Shown here piece by piece: positions 44,649 to 54,287 of a DNA stretch of 64,000 nt (position 1 is the first letter of the stretch; every line of letters starts with the position of its first letter). Origin of the DNA: an uncultured Lachnospiraceae bacterium. GTDB lineage: Bacteria; Bacillota; Clostridia; Lachnospirales; Lachnospiraceae. The notes under the pieces are model-generated. The model was given only the letters and a program-made list of their open reading frames with translations, did not search any database and was not told the origin of the DNA. The stretch is from the NCBI GenBank assembly GCA_910589075.1, contig CAJUSK010000034.1, forward strand, positions 285,747-349,746, read 5' to 3'. The position numbers and the translations under genes were made by a program.

Positions 44649-45827
44649 ATGGATTGTATCAGTGTGATTGTGCCTGTTTACAAGGGAAAACAGTATATCC
44701 CCCAAATAATTGGCATGTTGGAAGAAAATATCAGCGCAGCGGACGGAAACCTGTGGGTCGAGTTGATTCTGGTCAATGACTATGCAAAAGAAGCATTGGA
44801 ATTGTGTAATCTGCCGCAACACAGCAATAGGCTTTCCATAAAAATCTTTGTCAATGCGCAGAATCTGGGAATTCATGGTTCCAGGGCGCGGGGACTGCGC
44901 CATGCACGGGGAGAGTATGTGTTGTTTCTGGATCAGGATGACAGAATCAGCCGTCTATATGTTCGTGAACAGATCAGGGCAATACAAAAACGGGATGCGG
45001 TTCTGTGCAACGGCAAAAATAAAGGGGCGCTGATCTATGAAACTTTTGAGGAACAGAAAAAAGCGCTGGATATGCAGACGTATTTAAACGGGATAAACCA
45101 GATCGTATCACCAGGCCAGGTTTTGCTGAGAAAAAGTGCGATTCCGGAATTATGGACAAAAAATTGTCTGCAAAATAACGGTGCAGACGATTATTTTCTG
45201 TGGATTCTAATGCTGAAAGCTCACTGCAGGATTGGTATGAATGAGAAAATTCTGTATCTGCACACTGTAACAGGTGAGAATACATCTGATGACTGGGGAC
45301 AGATGTATGCATCAAAAGAGGATATGCTTGTAGTTCTGGAAGAGCACAAAGTCCTTACAACAGAGGAAACAGGGATATTGAGAGAGCGGATTAGGGTACT
45401 CAGCGGCGACGGAGGGATACCGGAGCATATACGAAAGCCTTACAGGAGGATTGAACTATATCTTAACCTCATGGACTGTTGGATGGGCAATCTGGAAATG
45501 GGAAAATCTCCGGATCGTTATTTGCGAACCAATGGAGTAAAAACTGTGGCAGTGTATGGTCTGGGGATGCTGGGGAAACATTTGGTCAGAGAACTTGTAC
45601 AGGCACAGATAGAGGTGCGCTGCATTATTGACCGTAAAAAAGCAGGGACATTTGAAGGAATTAAGATTGTGCGGCAGATGGATGAGCAGAAAGACGTGGA
45701 TATGGTTATCGTAACTCCGGTCCTGGACTACAGGGAGATTAAAAGAGAATTGTGCGAACGTTGCAGCGCGGAAATTGTTTCCCTGGAAACCATATTGTAT
45801 GGGATGGATGACGAACTGGATTCCTGA
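44649..45827 (+). CDS. GT2 glycosyltransferase with C-terminal Rossmann-like module
   Basis: A 392-residue protein: N-terminal GT2 domain (CISVIVPVYKGKQYIPQI, VELILVNDYAK, GIHGSRARGLRHARGEYVLF, LDQDDRIS) and module at about 300-392 (TVAVYGLGMLGKHLVREL, CIIDRKKAG, MVIVTPVLDYREI). The module closely resembles that of the 33001 gene (TVAVYGIGRMGKHL, VIITPVWDFEHI), showing module relatedness across different catalytic domains. ATG 44649 follows AAAGGGG; ATG 44619 lies upstream of that site. Confidence 0.86.
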   Translation: MDCISVIVPVYKGKQYIPQIIGMLEENISAADGNLWVELILVNDYAKEALELCNLPQHSNRLSIKIFVNAQNLGIHGSRARGLRHARGEYVLFLDQDDRISRLYVREQIRAIQKRDAVLCNGKNKGALIYETFEEQKKALDMQTYLNGINQIVSPGQVLLRKSAIPELWTKNCLQNNGADDYFLWILMLKAHCRIGMNEKILYLHTVTGENTSDDWGQMYASKEDMLVVLEEHKVLTTEETGILRERIRVLSGDGGIPEHIRKPYRRIELYLNLMDCWMGNLEMGKSPDRYLRTNGVKTVAVYGLGMLGKHLVRELVQAQIEVRCIIDRKKAGTFEGIKIVRQMDEQKDVDMVIVTPVLDYREIKRELCERCSAEIVSLETILYGMDDELDS

Positions 45828-45845
45828 TTGACCGGAGGTGGAATT

Positions 45846-47222
45846 GTGACAAAAGTTATTATATTCGGTACAGGTAAACTGTATCAGCATACGAAACAAA
45901 ATTTCAGGACAGACATCCGGATTGTTGCATTCCTGGATAATAATCCGGCTCTTTGGGGCAGCGTGCTGGATGGTGTGACAATCTATGGACCTCAGGAACT
46001 TGACGGCCTTTCGTATGATTTCATTTTTTTGTTAAGCATATATGATCAGGAAATGCGAAAACAGTTGACAGAAGCAGGCATATCTGCCGGAAAGATTTTT
46101 GACCGAAACCAGATGGAGCGGCTTTGCGTCAGCAGACCGGCGTTCTGGTATGGGAAACTGCCGCAAAAGAACGGATGCAAAAAAGTATTGCTGGCTTCCC
46201 ATGCACTCACCTCCACCGGCGCGCCAAACGTACTTTTTACCGCTGCCTGTGTTCTGTCTGAAAATGGTTGTCAGGTAATGGTTGTGTCACTGGAGGATGG
46301 TGTGCTGAGAAAACGATTCCAGGCTTGCGGTATCCCGGTGGTCATTATGGAAAACTGCCACTGTGATAATCCGGAGTTCAGACAACTTCTTATATGGGCA
46401 GACTGGGTACTGGTGAATACGATACGTCTTTACTATATGGCGGAGGAATGCTTGTCTTTGCAGAAAAAGGTCTTGTGGTGGATCCATGAGACGGTTGAAT
46501 TTGAGTATGTGGACAGACGCCTGTTTGCCAGAGCCGGCGGGACCGGTCTGCTGTCTGTTTATGTGGTAAGTCCGCTGATCCAAAGATTGCTCTGGGAGAA
46601 ATTTGGCCATGACCTGAATATAGGAGAACTTCTGTTTGGAATTCCATTGCGTGGAACCGGGGAAAAAGAAATTTTCAGTCAGAAAAAGAAGATATTTGCT
46701 CTAATCGGGGTGACTGGGAGAATCAAAGGACAGGATATTTTGATACAGGCAGTGGAACTGCTTTCAGAAGATGAAAGAAAGAGAGCGGAATTCTGGCTCG
46801 TGGGAGCAGGAGAGATGGCGGAAGAGACGTTGCGTAAGGTATCTGAGTATCCCTGCATTAAAATCTTGGGTGAGATCGAACATCGGAAGATACCTGAACT
46901 GTATAGCAGGATAGATGCGGTGGTTTGCTGTTCACGCCAGGAGTCTATGTCTGTGGTAGTGGCGGAAGGATGTATGTATAAAAAACTGGTTCTTGTCTCT
47001 GATGCTGCCGGAATTGCCGAATATGTGACGGATGGCGAGGACGGGTTGATTTTTGAAAGCGAAAATGTCTCTCAGCTTGCATTTCTGATAAGCTGGGTAC
47101 TTGCCCATGAAGAGCAGGCAAAACGGATGGGGAATATGGCCCGGAACATTTATGAACGGAATTTTACAATGGAAGTGTTTCAGAAACATTTATTAGAAGC
47201 AATGAAGGGACTGGACGATTGA
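45846..47222 (+). CDS. GT4 glycosyltransferase with N-terminal Rossmann-like module (GTG start)
   Basis: A 458-residue protein. The module covers residues 2-95 (KVIIFGTGKLYQHTKQNF, AFLDNNPALWG, DFIFLLSIYDQEM). A GT-B domain begins at about 118 (KKVLLASHALTSTGAPNVLF) and ends with VTGRIKGQDILIQAVELL, FWLVGAG and CCSRQESMSVVVAEGCMYKK. GTG 45846 is fixed by GGAGGTG at 45834-45840. There is one base between its stop and the next start. Confidence 0.86.
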   Translation: MTKVIIFGTGKLYQHTKQNFRTDIRIVAFLDNNPALWGSVLDGVTIYGPQELDGLSYDFIFLLSIYDQEMRKQLTEAGISAGKIFDRNQMERLCVSRPAFWYGKLPQKNGCKKVLLASHALTSTGAPNVLFTAACVLSENGCQVMVVSLEDGVLRKRFQACGIPVVIMENCHCDNPEFRQLLIWADWVLVNTIRLYYMAEECLSLQKKVLWWIHETVEFEYVDRRLFARAGGTGLLSVYVVSPLIQRLLWEKFGHDLNIGELLFGIPLRGTGEKEIFSQKKKIFALIGVTGRIKGQDILIQAVELLSEDERKRAEFWLVGAGEMAEETLRKVSEYPCIKILGEIEHRKIPELYSRIDAVVCCSRQESMSVVVAEGCMYKKLVLVSDAAGIAEYVTDGEDGLIFESENVSQLAFLISWVLAHEEQAKRMGNMARNIYERNFTMEVFQKHLLEAMKGLDD

Positions 47223-47223
47223 C

Positions 47224-48360
47224 ATGAGAATTTCCATTATAACAGTATGTCTGAACAGCAGAGAAACCATCGAACGGACGATTCAGAGCGTGATTGGCCA
47301 GCAGTATGATGATCTGGAATATATCATGATTGACGGCGGCTCAACAGACGGGACGGTTCATATCATTGAAGCATACAGGGATGCCATATCCATCTGTATC
47401 AGTGAACCGGACGAGGGCATCTATGACGCCATGAACAAAGGATTGCAGTATGCATCAGGCGACGTAGTGGCTTTTCTGAACAGCGATGACTGGTATGTTC
47501 CGGAAGCGGAGGTGTTTAAACGGGTCAGGGAATACTTTAGCGGCAGTGATGCGGATATTGTCAGCGGTAATATCTATACGTTTGAGAATGGAAGCCGGCA
47601 TATATTTCCGCGAAACCCAATTACGGAAGAAAATATTTTTTACGATGTTGTCTGCCCTCATCCTGCTCTTTTTGTAAAAAGGGAACTATATGGAAAATGG
47701 GGCGGCTTTGATACATCTTATAAAATAGCAGCGGATACCAAATGGATTATCAACGCCTGTATGAAGGGGGCGGATATTTTGTGCGTGGAGGATTGTTTCA
47801 CATATTTTGGCGGCGGCGGGATCAGTACAACGATGCGGTATGAGGCGTTGCAAGAACACTATGCCGCTTCCCTGTCGTGTGCCCGGAACAGTTGCCTGAA
47901 AGGTATCAGAAAGAGGATAGATGATTTTTTTACTGTCAGGCTAAAGGCCATGAAAAGAGAGAAATGTCTGGAATCCGCTTTACAGGACCATCCGGAAGAA
48001 ACAAGGGCGCTGTTTGACTGTCAGAGGGGATATTATATCTGGGGCGCGGGCGCCAGAGGCGCAGAATGTCTGAACATATTGGAAAAGCTGGATATTCCGG
48101 TAATAGGGGTGATTGATTCCAATCAGGAACTGAAAACGCTCGGAAGCTATAATGTATTGAAGCCGGAGGATGCAGACAGGCGTATTTCTGTCTGCATCAC
48201 GCCTGTGAGGTATGAAGAAGAGATAAAAGCCCACCTGAGAGCGTGGGGAATGGATGCGGGGCAATTTTTTACATATACCGATATGCTGGAAAAGATTGTG
48301 GCTGCAGGGGCAGTGTATAGCGGATGTGTGCAGAACGGGGAGACCCTGCAAAAGGAGTAA
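47224..48360 (+). CDS. GT2 glycosyltransferase with C-terminal Rossmann-like module
   Basis: A 378-residue protein. The N-terminal domain is of the common GT2 type (RISIITVCLNSRETIERTIQ, IDGGSTDGTVHIIE, EPDEGIYDAMNKGL, FLNSDDWYVPE, CPHPALFVKRELY). The module is at about 271-378 (GYYIWGAGARGAECLNIL, GVIDSNQELK, VCITPVRYEEEI). No membrane segment. It begins one base after the preceding stop, indicating tight coupling. Confidence 0.87.
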   Translation: MRISIITVCLNSRETIERTIQSVIGQQYDDLEYIMIDGGSTDGTVHIIEAYRDAISICISEPDEGIYDAMNKGLQYASGDVVAFLNSDDWYVPEAEVFKRVREYFSGSDADIVSGNIYTFENGSRHIFPRNPITEENIFYDVVCPHPALFVKRELYGKWGGFDTSYKIAADTKWIINACMKGADILCVEDCFTYFGGGGISTTMRYEALQEHYAASLSCARNSCLKGIRKRIDDFFTVRLKAMKREKCLESALQDHPEETRALFDCQRGYYIWGAGARGAECLNILEKLDIPVIGVIDSNQELKTLGSYNVLKPEDADRRISVCITPVRYEEEIKAHLRAWGMDAGQFFTYTDMLEKIVAAGAVYSGCVQNGETLQKE

Positions 48361-48364
48361 AGGA

Positions 48365-49924
48365 ATGATTCAAAATATACAGTATTTTATGGATAATTAC
48401 GCATTCCTTGGGGGTGCGGCACATACGTTGCTCCGTCAGGCCGTTTTAATGAAACAGACGGGGAAAACCGTGCATATCGCCGTTTCGGAATACGGACTGG
48501 AAGCGGTCTGCGAAGAGTATATGCATCTATGCCGGGCAGCGGATATTCCGGTCAGCAAACTGGATTTCTCCGTATCCAGCCAGCCGGAAGGGACGGATAT
48601 CCTGGCGGTTTTGGAAAGCTATGAGAACATCAGGGATTTTTTGAAGCTGCAAAAGCCGGATATCGTACATTCCCTGCAGTTGAATCCCACTGTGGAACTG
48701 GCGTGCAGAGAACTTGCCATTCCCCATGTGATGAATATTTATCAGGCGCTGCCAGAATTTTTCAGGTTGCCTTATCCGGATATTTATCCCCATTTTCACA
48801 TATGTGATTCGCTTATGTATGCCGCATTTTGGCGCCGGTATCTTGGCACAGAGTCGTGGTGCGTCAGAACCCTTGCCGGGACGGGGATAAGAAAGAAATG
48901 TATGCCGGATTATAATCATCTCCGCATCGTATGTGTGGGATTGTTGTGTGAACGGAAAAATCAGATAGAAGTGATCAGAGGATTTGAATTGGCTGTCAGG
49001 AAAGGACTGCGCGGAACATTGCAGCTGTGGGGGCATATAAACCGGGAATACGGCGATAGGTGTGCTCAATATATAGCAGAGCAGCACCTGGAAGAATCCG
49101 TTGCAATCATGGGGTTTTCGGAGGACATGGAATCTGTGTACCAAAATTGTGATGCGCTGATCTGTGGCAGCTTGAGTGAATCTTATCCCAATGTGATATC
49201 GGAAGCCATGGCGGCGGATGTGGCTGTCATCAGTACGCCAGTAGCAGGCGTGCCGGAACTGGTTCGGGATTGGGAAAACGGGTATCTGTGCACCGGGTTC
49301 TGCGGGGAGGATATAGCTGAAAAACTCCTTAGGTTTTCCGAAGATGTGAAAAAAGGAATGATATCCCGGATATTGGACAATGGGTATAGAACCTGGGAAG
49401 AAAACCATTCGCCAAAGGCGGTGGCCCGGAGTCTGGAGGCGGCCTATCGGGATATTGTAAGCGGATATGGTCTGACCAGCAGAACTGTTTATACAATACA
49501 GGACGTAAAAAGTGAAATGGCATGGTTTGTGGAATGTGTTTTGAAGCTCCCGGAAGAATTTGCTCATGGATATTTTATAAAGACAAACCTCTGGAAAATA
49601 TATGCTGTGCTCTGCAGCCTCAGAGAAATGATAAAAACGCAACGTAAGAAATGTTTTATATGGGGAACCGGCAAATACGGGCACCTGTATGGAGAAATCC
49701 TGCATTTGTTTGCTCCGGATATGAAAATTTCCGGATTTACGGATTCCCATAGAACCGGCAGATTTGAGGGGTATGAAATTGTTTCCCCGGAGACTGTGCT
49801 GGAAAGTGGGGAAAATGTAATTCTGATTGGGGTGAAAGCCTGTCAGGAGATTATGGAAACGTTGAATACACAGGGACTAATATATGGAAGGGATTATTTT
49901 ACGTTTGAACAGATGCCGTGGTGA
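48365..49924 (+). CDS. GT4 glycosyltransferase with C-terminal Rossmann-like module
   Basis: A 519-residue protein: GT-B domain with IVCVGLLCERKNQIEVIRGF, IMGFSEDMESVYQNCDALI and SLSESYPNVISEAMAADVAV, then a helical insert and the module at about 430-519 (KCFIWGTGKYGHLYGEIL, GFTDSHRTGRFEG, VILIGVKACQEI). ATG 48365 follows AAAGG and starts the conserved region; the frame is open farther upstream inside the previous gene. A 407-codon open frame on the opposite strand is a by-product of codon composition. Confidence 0.86.
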   Translation: MIQNIQYFMDNYAFLGGAAHTLLRQAVLMKQTGKTVHIAVSEYGLEAVCEEYMHLCRAADIPVSKLDFSVSSQPEGTDILAVLESYENIRDFLKLQKPDIVHSLQLNPTVELACRELAIPHVMNIYQALPEFFRLPYPDIYPHFHICDSLMYAAFWRRYLGTESWCVRTLAGTGIRKKCMPDYNHLRIVCVGLLCERKNQIEVIRGFELAVRKGLRGTLQLWGHINREYGDRCAQYIAEQHLEESVAIMGFSEDMESVYQNCDALICGSLSESYPNVISEAMAADVAVISTPVAGVPELVRDWENGYLCTGFCGEDIAEKLLRFSEDVKKGMISRILDNGYRTWEENHSPKAVARSLEAAYRDIVSGYGLTSRTVYTIQDVKSEMAWFVECVLKLPEEFAHGYFIKTNLWKIYAVLCSLREMIKTQRKKCFIWGTGKYGHLYGEILHLFAPDMKISGFTDSHRTGRFEGYEIVSPETVLESGENVILIGVKACQEIMETLNTQGLIYGRDYFTFEQMPW

Positions 49925-49956
49925 CAGGCATTGCTTTCGTACAGGAAAGGAATCTT

Positions 49957-51153
49957 ATGAAAAACTGTTATGTGGAAAGTGTGATTTATGAAATTGCCAA
50001 AGAACTGAAAAGACTGACAAAGGAATCTGTTATTACAGCGGACAAGAAACTGGTTTTGTACGGACTGGACACCTATTCTTTTGCTATGCGGACTGTTCTT
50101 GCCAATCTCGGATTTCGGACGGACAGCTATGTGACGGATGATGCGGAAGCATTGCTCAGTTACCAAAGACATATAAAATCCATCAGGGCCCGTTATCTGA
50201 ATTCCGGGCGAGACCTAATCGGGATATATTCCCTGGAGGAAAGGCTGGCAATACCTGACGAAGCCATAGTGGTACTCAGCGGTTGCGCAGACTGTCCGGA
50301 GGGAAAAATAGAGGGGCTGGGTTATGAGAAAAACCGGCGTTTCTTTCAGGTTTATAACTGGCGGCAGGACGGGTTCATGGACTTTGTCCGTGGAAAGGAA
50401 CGAGTGACTTTACAGGAGATTCAAAACAGAGAGAAGGACATGTTGTACCAGATTGATCGGTTTTGTCTGGAAAGAGGGCTGCGGTATTGGGTATGTGGGG
50501 GAACACTGCTGGGAACCATGCGGCATAGGGGATTTATTCCATGGGATGATGATATTGATATATTTATGCCCTGGAAGGACTATCAGATTTTTGTGCAAGC
50601 GTTTTTGTGTAATCCGCCGTATGGATTGCTGATACCGGATAAAATTGACAGAAAAATTTATTATGACTTATTTGTAAAAATGGTTGATGAACGGATTGTG
50701 GTGCGGGAAAACCTTGGATTTATAAGAAAAATCCATCCGTTGTCAGTTGATATTTTCCCGTTGATCGGGATGCCGGAAAAGGCAGAAGAGCGACAGTTCT
50801 TTTTTTCGGAGTATGCCGAACTGGAAAAACGGATATGGGAAGATTTCTATGCCTGTGATGGGGACGTTGGCGTTTACAACACATGGTATCCACGGCAGAA
50901 AGCATTTCTTTCAAAATATGACTTTGATACATCCGCCTATGTGGGGGTTCTGGGGACGGCTTATGGTGTAAGGGACTGTACCAAAAAACATGTATACAAT
51001 GCCACTCTTAGGATGCCGTTTGAGGACATTGAAGTAAACGTTCCCTGCGGTTATCAGGAATATCTGGAAAATCTGTATGGAACAGATTGGATGGAGCTGC
51101 CGGAAGAAGGAAACAGGGTTTCTCATCATCATATGGAGGCGTACCGGCTGTAA
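49957..51153 (+). CDS. licD: LicD-family phosphocholine transferase with N-terminal Rossmann-like module
   Basis: A 398-residue protein. A diverged module lies at about 30-125 (KLVLYGLDTYSFAMRTVL, YVTDDAEA). LicD sequence starts near 165: RYWVCGGTLLGTMRHRG, then FIPWDDDIDIFMPW, the hallmark of LicD/FKRP-type nucleotidyltransferase-fold enzymes that move phosphocholine from CDP-choline to a sugar. SVDIFPLIGMPE and the C-terminal GTAYGVRD region complete the domain. It closes the choline pathway begun at 39902. AGGAAAGGAATCTT precedes ATG 49957. Confidence 0.88.
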   Translation: MKNCYVESVIYEIAKELKRLTKESVITADKKLVLYGLDTYSFAMRTVLANLGFRTDSYVTDDAEALLSYQRHIKSIRARYLNSGRDLIGIYSLEERLAIPDEAIVVLSGCADCPEGKIEGLGYEKNRRFFQVYNWRQDGFMDFVRGKERVTLQEIQNREKDMLYQIDRFCLERGLRYWVCGGTLLGTMRHRGFIPWDDDIDIFMPWKDYQIFVQAFLCNPPYGLLIPDKIDRKIYYDLFVKMVDERIVVRENLGFIRKIHPLSVDIFPLIGMPEKAEERQFFFSEYAELEKRIWEDFYACDGDVGVYNTWYPRQKAFLSKYDFDTSAYVGVLGTAYGVRDCTKKHVYNATLRMPFEDIEVNVPCGYQEYLENLYGTDWMELPEEGNRVSHHHMEAYRL

Positions 51154-51171
51154 GAAAGGGGGAGGAGGAGT

Positions 51172-52452
51172 ATGCCAAAGATTTCGGTGATTGTGCCAGT
51201 TTATAATGTGGAGAAATTTCTGCCCCGGTGCGTGGAAAGCATCCTTATGCAGACACTGGATGACCTGGAAATTATCTGTATAGATGACGGTTCCACGGAT
51301 GAAAGCGGCAGAATACTGGATGGGTATGCCGTACAGGATGAGCGGCTGCGGGTGATTCATCAGGAGAACAGAGGATATGGCGCTGCCATGAACGCCGGAC
51401 TTGCTATGGCGGAAGGCGAATACATCGGTATCGTGGAGAGCGACGACTGTATACTGCCAGAGATGTACCAGACATTGTATCAGGCGGCTGTTGAAGACGA
51501 TCTGGAACTGGTGAAATCCGATGCTTTTTATTGGATAGAATCTGTAGGATATATGAGAAAAATTCATGATGACCGGCTTGAACGTTATTATGACCGGGTT
51601 TTGTGTGATGCGGACAGGAATCGTTTTTTTGATTTTTACATGAATATTTGGACGGGAATCTATAAAAGGGAGTATTTGGAACTGTATGGTATACGGTTTC
51701 ACGAAAGTCCCGGTGCTTCCTATCAGGATAACGGGTTCTGGATTCAGTCTCTCCTATATTGTCGAAAGGCGAAATGGCTCAGTGATGCATTTTATCTGTA
51801 CAGACAGGATAATCCGGCGGCTTCGGTAAGAGATCAGAGCAAAAGCATGGTCATGACAAGGGAATATGAATTTCTGGAACGGATCTTGCGCGACAGAGGG
51901 GACTGGCAGGGACTTCCCTATTGCTGCTATTACAGGATGTACAGACACAGAGGAACTTTTTTGCGGATTGAAGACGGGCAAAAGCGGCTGTTTTGTGAGC
52001 AGATTCGGAAAGATTTTGCAGTTTATAAAGGGTATGTCAGGGGAAGTGGATTCCTGGAGGACTGGCTGTATCAGGTGGCGACAGACCCTGGCCGGCTCTG
52101 CGAGGACGTGATTGGAAAAAAGCAGGAGATCAGGAGCCGGCTTTCAGGAAGGATCATTGTCTATGGCGCGGGCAGAAGGGGAGATGCCATATTCCGGATT
52201 CTGTATGGCGCAGGGTATTATGACAGGCTTTGCTGCTTTGCCGTTTCGCAGAGATGCACGGATGAATCCTTAAATGGGAAGCCGGTTTTGAATATCGAAG
52301 ATGCCGTCCGCACCTATCCGGATGCAGCAATTATTGTAGCGGTTACAAGGGGAAGCGGCATGTACCGGCAGATGACGGATATGCTGGCAGGACTGGGTGT
52401 ATTCCGGTATGTAGACGGTACGGATATGGAAGAACACTTTTATAAACCGTAA
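51172..52452 (+). CDS. GT2 glycosyltransferase with C-terminal Rossmann-like module
   Basis: A 426-residue protein: GT2 domain (KISVIVPVYNVEKFLPRCVE, CIDDGSTDESGRILD, GAAMNAGLAMAEGEYIGIVE, SDDCILPEMY) and module at about 328-426 (RIIVYGAGRRGDAIFRIL, AIIVAVTRGSGMY). The central part contains WTGIYKREYLE and YQDNGFWIQSL, seen in teichoic- and capsule-type GT2 enzymes. The ribosome binding site is a very strong GGGGGAGGAGG before ATG 51172. Confidence 0.87.
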   Translation: MPKISVIVPVYNVEKFLPRCVESILMQTLDDLEIICIDDGSTDESGRILDGYAVQDERLRVIHQENRGYGAAMNAGLAMAEGEYIGIVESDDCILPEMYQTLYQAAVEDDLELVKSDAFYWIESVGYMRKIHDDRLERYYDRVLCDADRNRFFDFYMNIWTGIYKREYLELYGIRFHESPGASYQDNGFWIQSLLYCRKAKWLSDAFYLYRQDNPAASVRDQSKSMVMTREYEFLERILRDRGDWQGLPYCCYYRMYRHRGTFLRIEDGQKRLFCEQIRKDFAVYKGYVRGSGFLEDWLYQVATDPGRLCEDVIGKKQEIRSRLSGRIIVYGAGRRGDAIFRILYGAGYYDRLCCFAVSQRCTDESLNGKPVLNIEDAVRTYPDAAIIVAVTRGSGMYRQMTDMLAGLGVFRYVDGTDMEEHFYKP

Positions 52453-52498
52453 AATATACCGGACGGTGCGGATTGCGGGTATCAAGGGGGATTACAGT

Positions 52499-53212
52499 AT
52501 GAATGTGGCAATGATTATAGCCGGAGGCAGGGGCGCCCGTATGAATCAGGATATACCGAAACAGTTTTTAAATATCTGTGATAAGCCGGTTATCATTTAT
52601 ACATTACAGGCATTCCAGGCACATCCGGAAATTGATGCCATTCTGGCAGTGTGCATAGACGGGTGGCAGGAGATGTTAAAGGCATATGCCCATCAGTTTA
52701 ATATTACAAAGCTGAAATGGGTGGTCACAGGTGGAGAGAACGGGCAGGAATCCATACATAACGGGTTGGCTGAACTGGAAAAATACTGCCATGAAACGGA
52801 CCTGGTGCTGGTCCATGACGGTATCAGACCCAACGTTTCCCAGGAGATAATATCCGGTTGTATTGCGGAGTGCAGACTGCACGGTTCGGCAATAACCGTG
52901 ATACCCTGTGTGGAGGCAATGCTGTTGCGAAAAGAAGATTCCGGGAAATCGGGAGAACTGATTCGAAGAGAATTGCTGGCAAGGACACAGACACCTCAGG
53001 CGTTTCCGCTGGGGAAACTGCTGTGGGCCCATCAGGAAGCGCAGCGGCGTGGGATTAACGGTTCTACCGCCTCCTGTACACTGCTGGTGGAACTGGGGGA
53101 AGAAGTTTATTTCTGTCCGGGTTCGGAGAAAAATATTAAGATTACCACAACGGAAGATATGGAAATATTTAAGGCGTTATTGATGGCTAAAAAAGACGAA
53201 TGGTTGAAATAA
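52499..53212 (+). CDS. IspD/TarI-like CTP-dependent cytidylyltransferase (copy 2)
   Basis: A 237-residue relative of the 15404 protein: AMIIAGGRGARMNQDIPKQF, VVTGGENGQESIHNGL, LVHDGIRPNVS and NIKITTTEDMEIFKALL. Like copy 1 it is followed directly by an extended SDR. The two pairs stand near opposite ends of the locus and differ in sequence, so they probably make different CDP-activated precursors. ATG 52499 follows AAGGGGGATTACAGT; an open frame to TTG 52466 has no clear site. Confidence 0.82.
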   Translation: MNVAMIIAGGRGARMNQDIPKQFLNICDKPVIIYTLQAFQAHPEIDAILAVCIDGWQEMLKAYAHQFNITKLKWVVTGGENGQESIHNGLAELEKYCHETDLVLVHDGIRPNVSQEIISGCIAECRLHGSAITVIPCVEAMLLRKEDSGKSGELIRRELLARTQTPQAFPLGKLLWAHQEAQRRGINGSTASCTLLVELGEEVYFCPGSEKNIKITTTEDMEIFKALLMAKKDEWLK

Positions 53213-53213
53213 T

Positions 53214-54287
53214 ATGTATTTAAAAAGTGAAGTATACAGAAACGATCTGGAACAGGCAATCCGGGGAACTGTAGATTTTGAAAAACTGTTTCATAAACGG
53301 ATACTGGTTACCGGCGCTACGGGCATGATTGGTTCGTTTATTACGGATATGCTGTTACATGCAAACCGGACGGCAGGCGCAGGTGTGGAAGTGTATGCGC
53401 TGGCACGGAGCAGGGAACAGTTGATGTTACGTTTTTGTTCCTCTCAAAGTGAAAAAAATTTGCGGTTTCGGATACAGGATGTGACGGAGCCGTTGCAGGC
53501 AGACATTTGTGCGGATTATATCATACATGCGGCGGGAGACGGATTTCCGGCCGCTTTCCGGAAACATCCGGTGGAAACCATGACACCTGCGCTGCTGGGT
53601 ACCTGCCAGCTGCTTCAATATGCGAGGGAACATCCGGTAGAAAAATTTCTGTATATATCCAGCGGTGAGGTGTACGGGAAGAGTTCGGGAACAGACCATG
53701 CTTTCCATGAGGAAGAAGGCGGCTTGTTGGACAGCATGGATGTGCGAAACTGTTATCCGGTGTCGAAACGCTGTGGGGAGGCATTGTGTGCTTCTTTTGC
53801 CGCCCAGTATCATGTGCCTGCGGCGGTGGTCCGGCTCAGCCATGTGTATGGGGCATGTACGTCTGCCCATGATAACCGGGCGGTGGGACAGTTTCTGCAA
53901 AATGCTGCTGCCGGAAAAGAGATTGTCCTGCATAGCGCCGGGAAACAACTGCGGAGTTATACCTATGTGGCCGACTGTGCTTCGGGCATTCTCACAGCGT
54001 TGCTCGACGGCGTTTCCGGAGAAGCATACAATGTGGCAAATAAAGATTCAATTCTTACAATTGCGGAGTTTGCCGCTCTTTTATCGGAGACGGCCAAGGT
54101 GGGGTGCATCAGGAAAATACCGGATGAAACAGAGGAAAAGGAACATACGCCCATTGAGTATGCAGTATTGGATGCTTCCAGACTGGAACGTCTGGGCTGG
54201 AGCGGGCAGTATAATCCGGATAAGGGAATCAAACATATGTTGGAAATAAGAAAGACGGTGGGGGAGATATGGAAACAGACAAAATAA
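53214..54287 (+). CDS. NAD-dependent epimerase/dehydratase (extended SDR, copy 2)
   Basis: A 357-residue relative of the 16148 protein: RILVTGATGMIGSFITDML for NAD, LYISSGEVYGKSS with the Ser, NCYPVSK with the Tyr-Lys pair, RLSHVYG, and RSYTYVADCASGIL. It starts one base after the IspD-like gene and overlaps the next gene by 19 bases. The repeated cytidylyltransferase-SDR order suggests the SDR acts on the product or substrate of that enzyme. Confidence 0.84.
   Translation: MYLKSEVYRNDLEQAIRGTVDFEKLFHKRILVTGATGMIGSFITDMLLHANRTAGAGVEVYALARSREQLMLRFCSSQSEKNLRFRIQDVTEPLQADICADYIIHAAGDGFPAAFRKHPVETMTPALLGTCQLLQYAREHPVEKFLYISSGEVYGKSSGTDHAFHEEEGGLLDSMDVRNCYPVSKRCGEALCASFAAQYHVPAAVVRLSHVYGACTSAHDNRAVGQFLQNAAAGKEIVLHSAGKQLRSYTYVADCASGILTALLDGVSGEAYNVANKDSILTIAEFAALLSETAKVGCIRKIPDETEEKEHTPIEYAVLDASRLERLGWSGQYNPDKGIKHMLEIRKTVGEIWKQTK

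Noticed and set aside
48527-49750. 407-codon open frame on the minus strand
   Set aside because: Antisense to a clear GT4 gene with intact motifs; the translation has no recognisable domain and the frame reflects codon composition.
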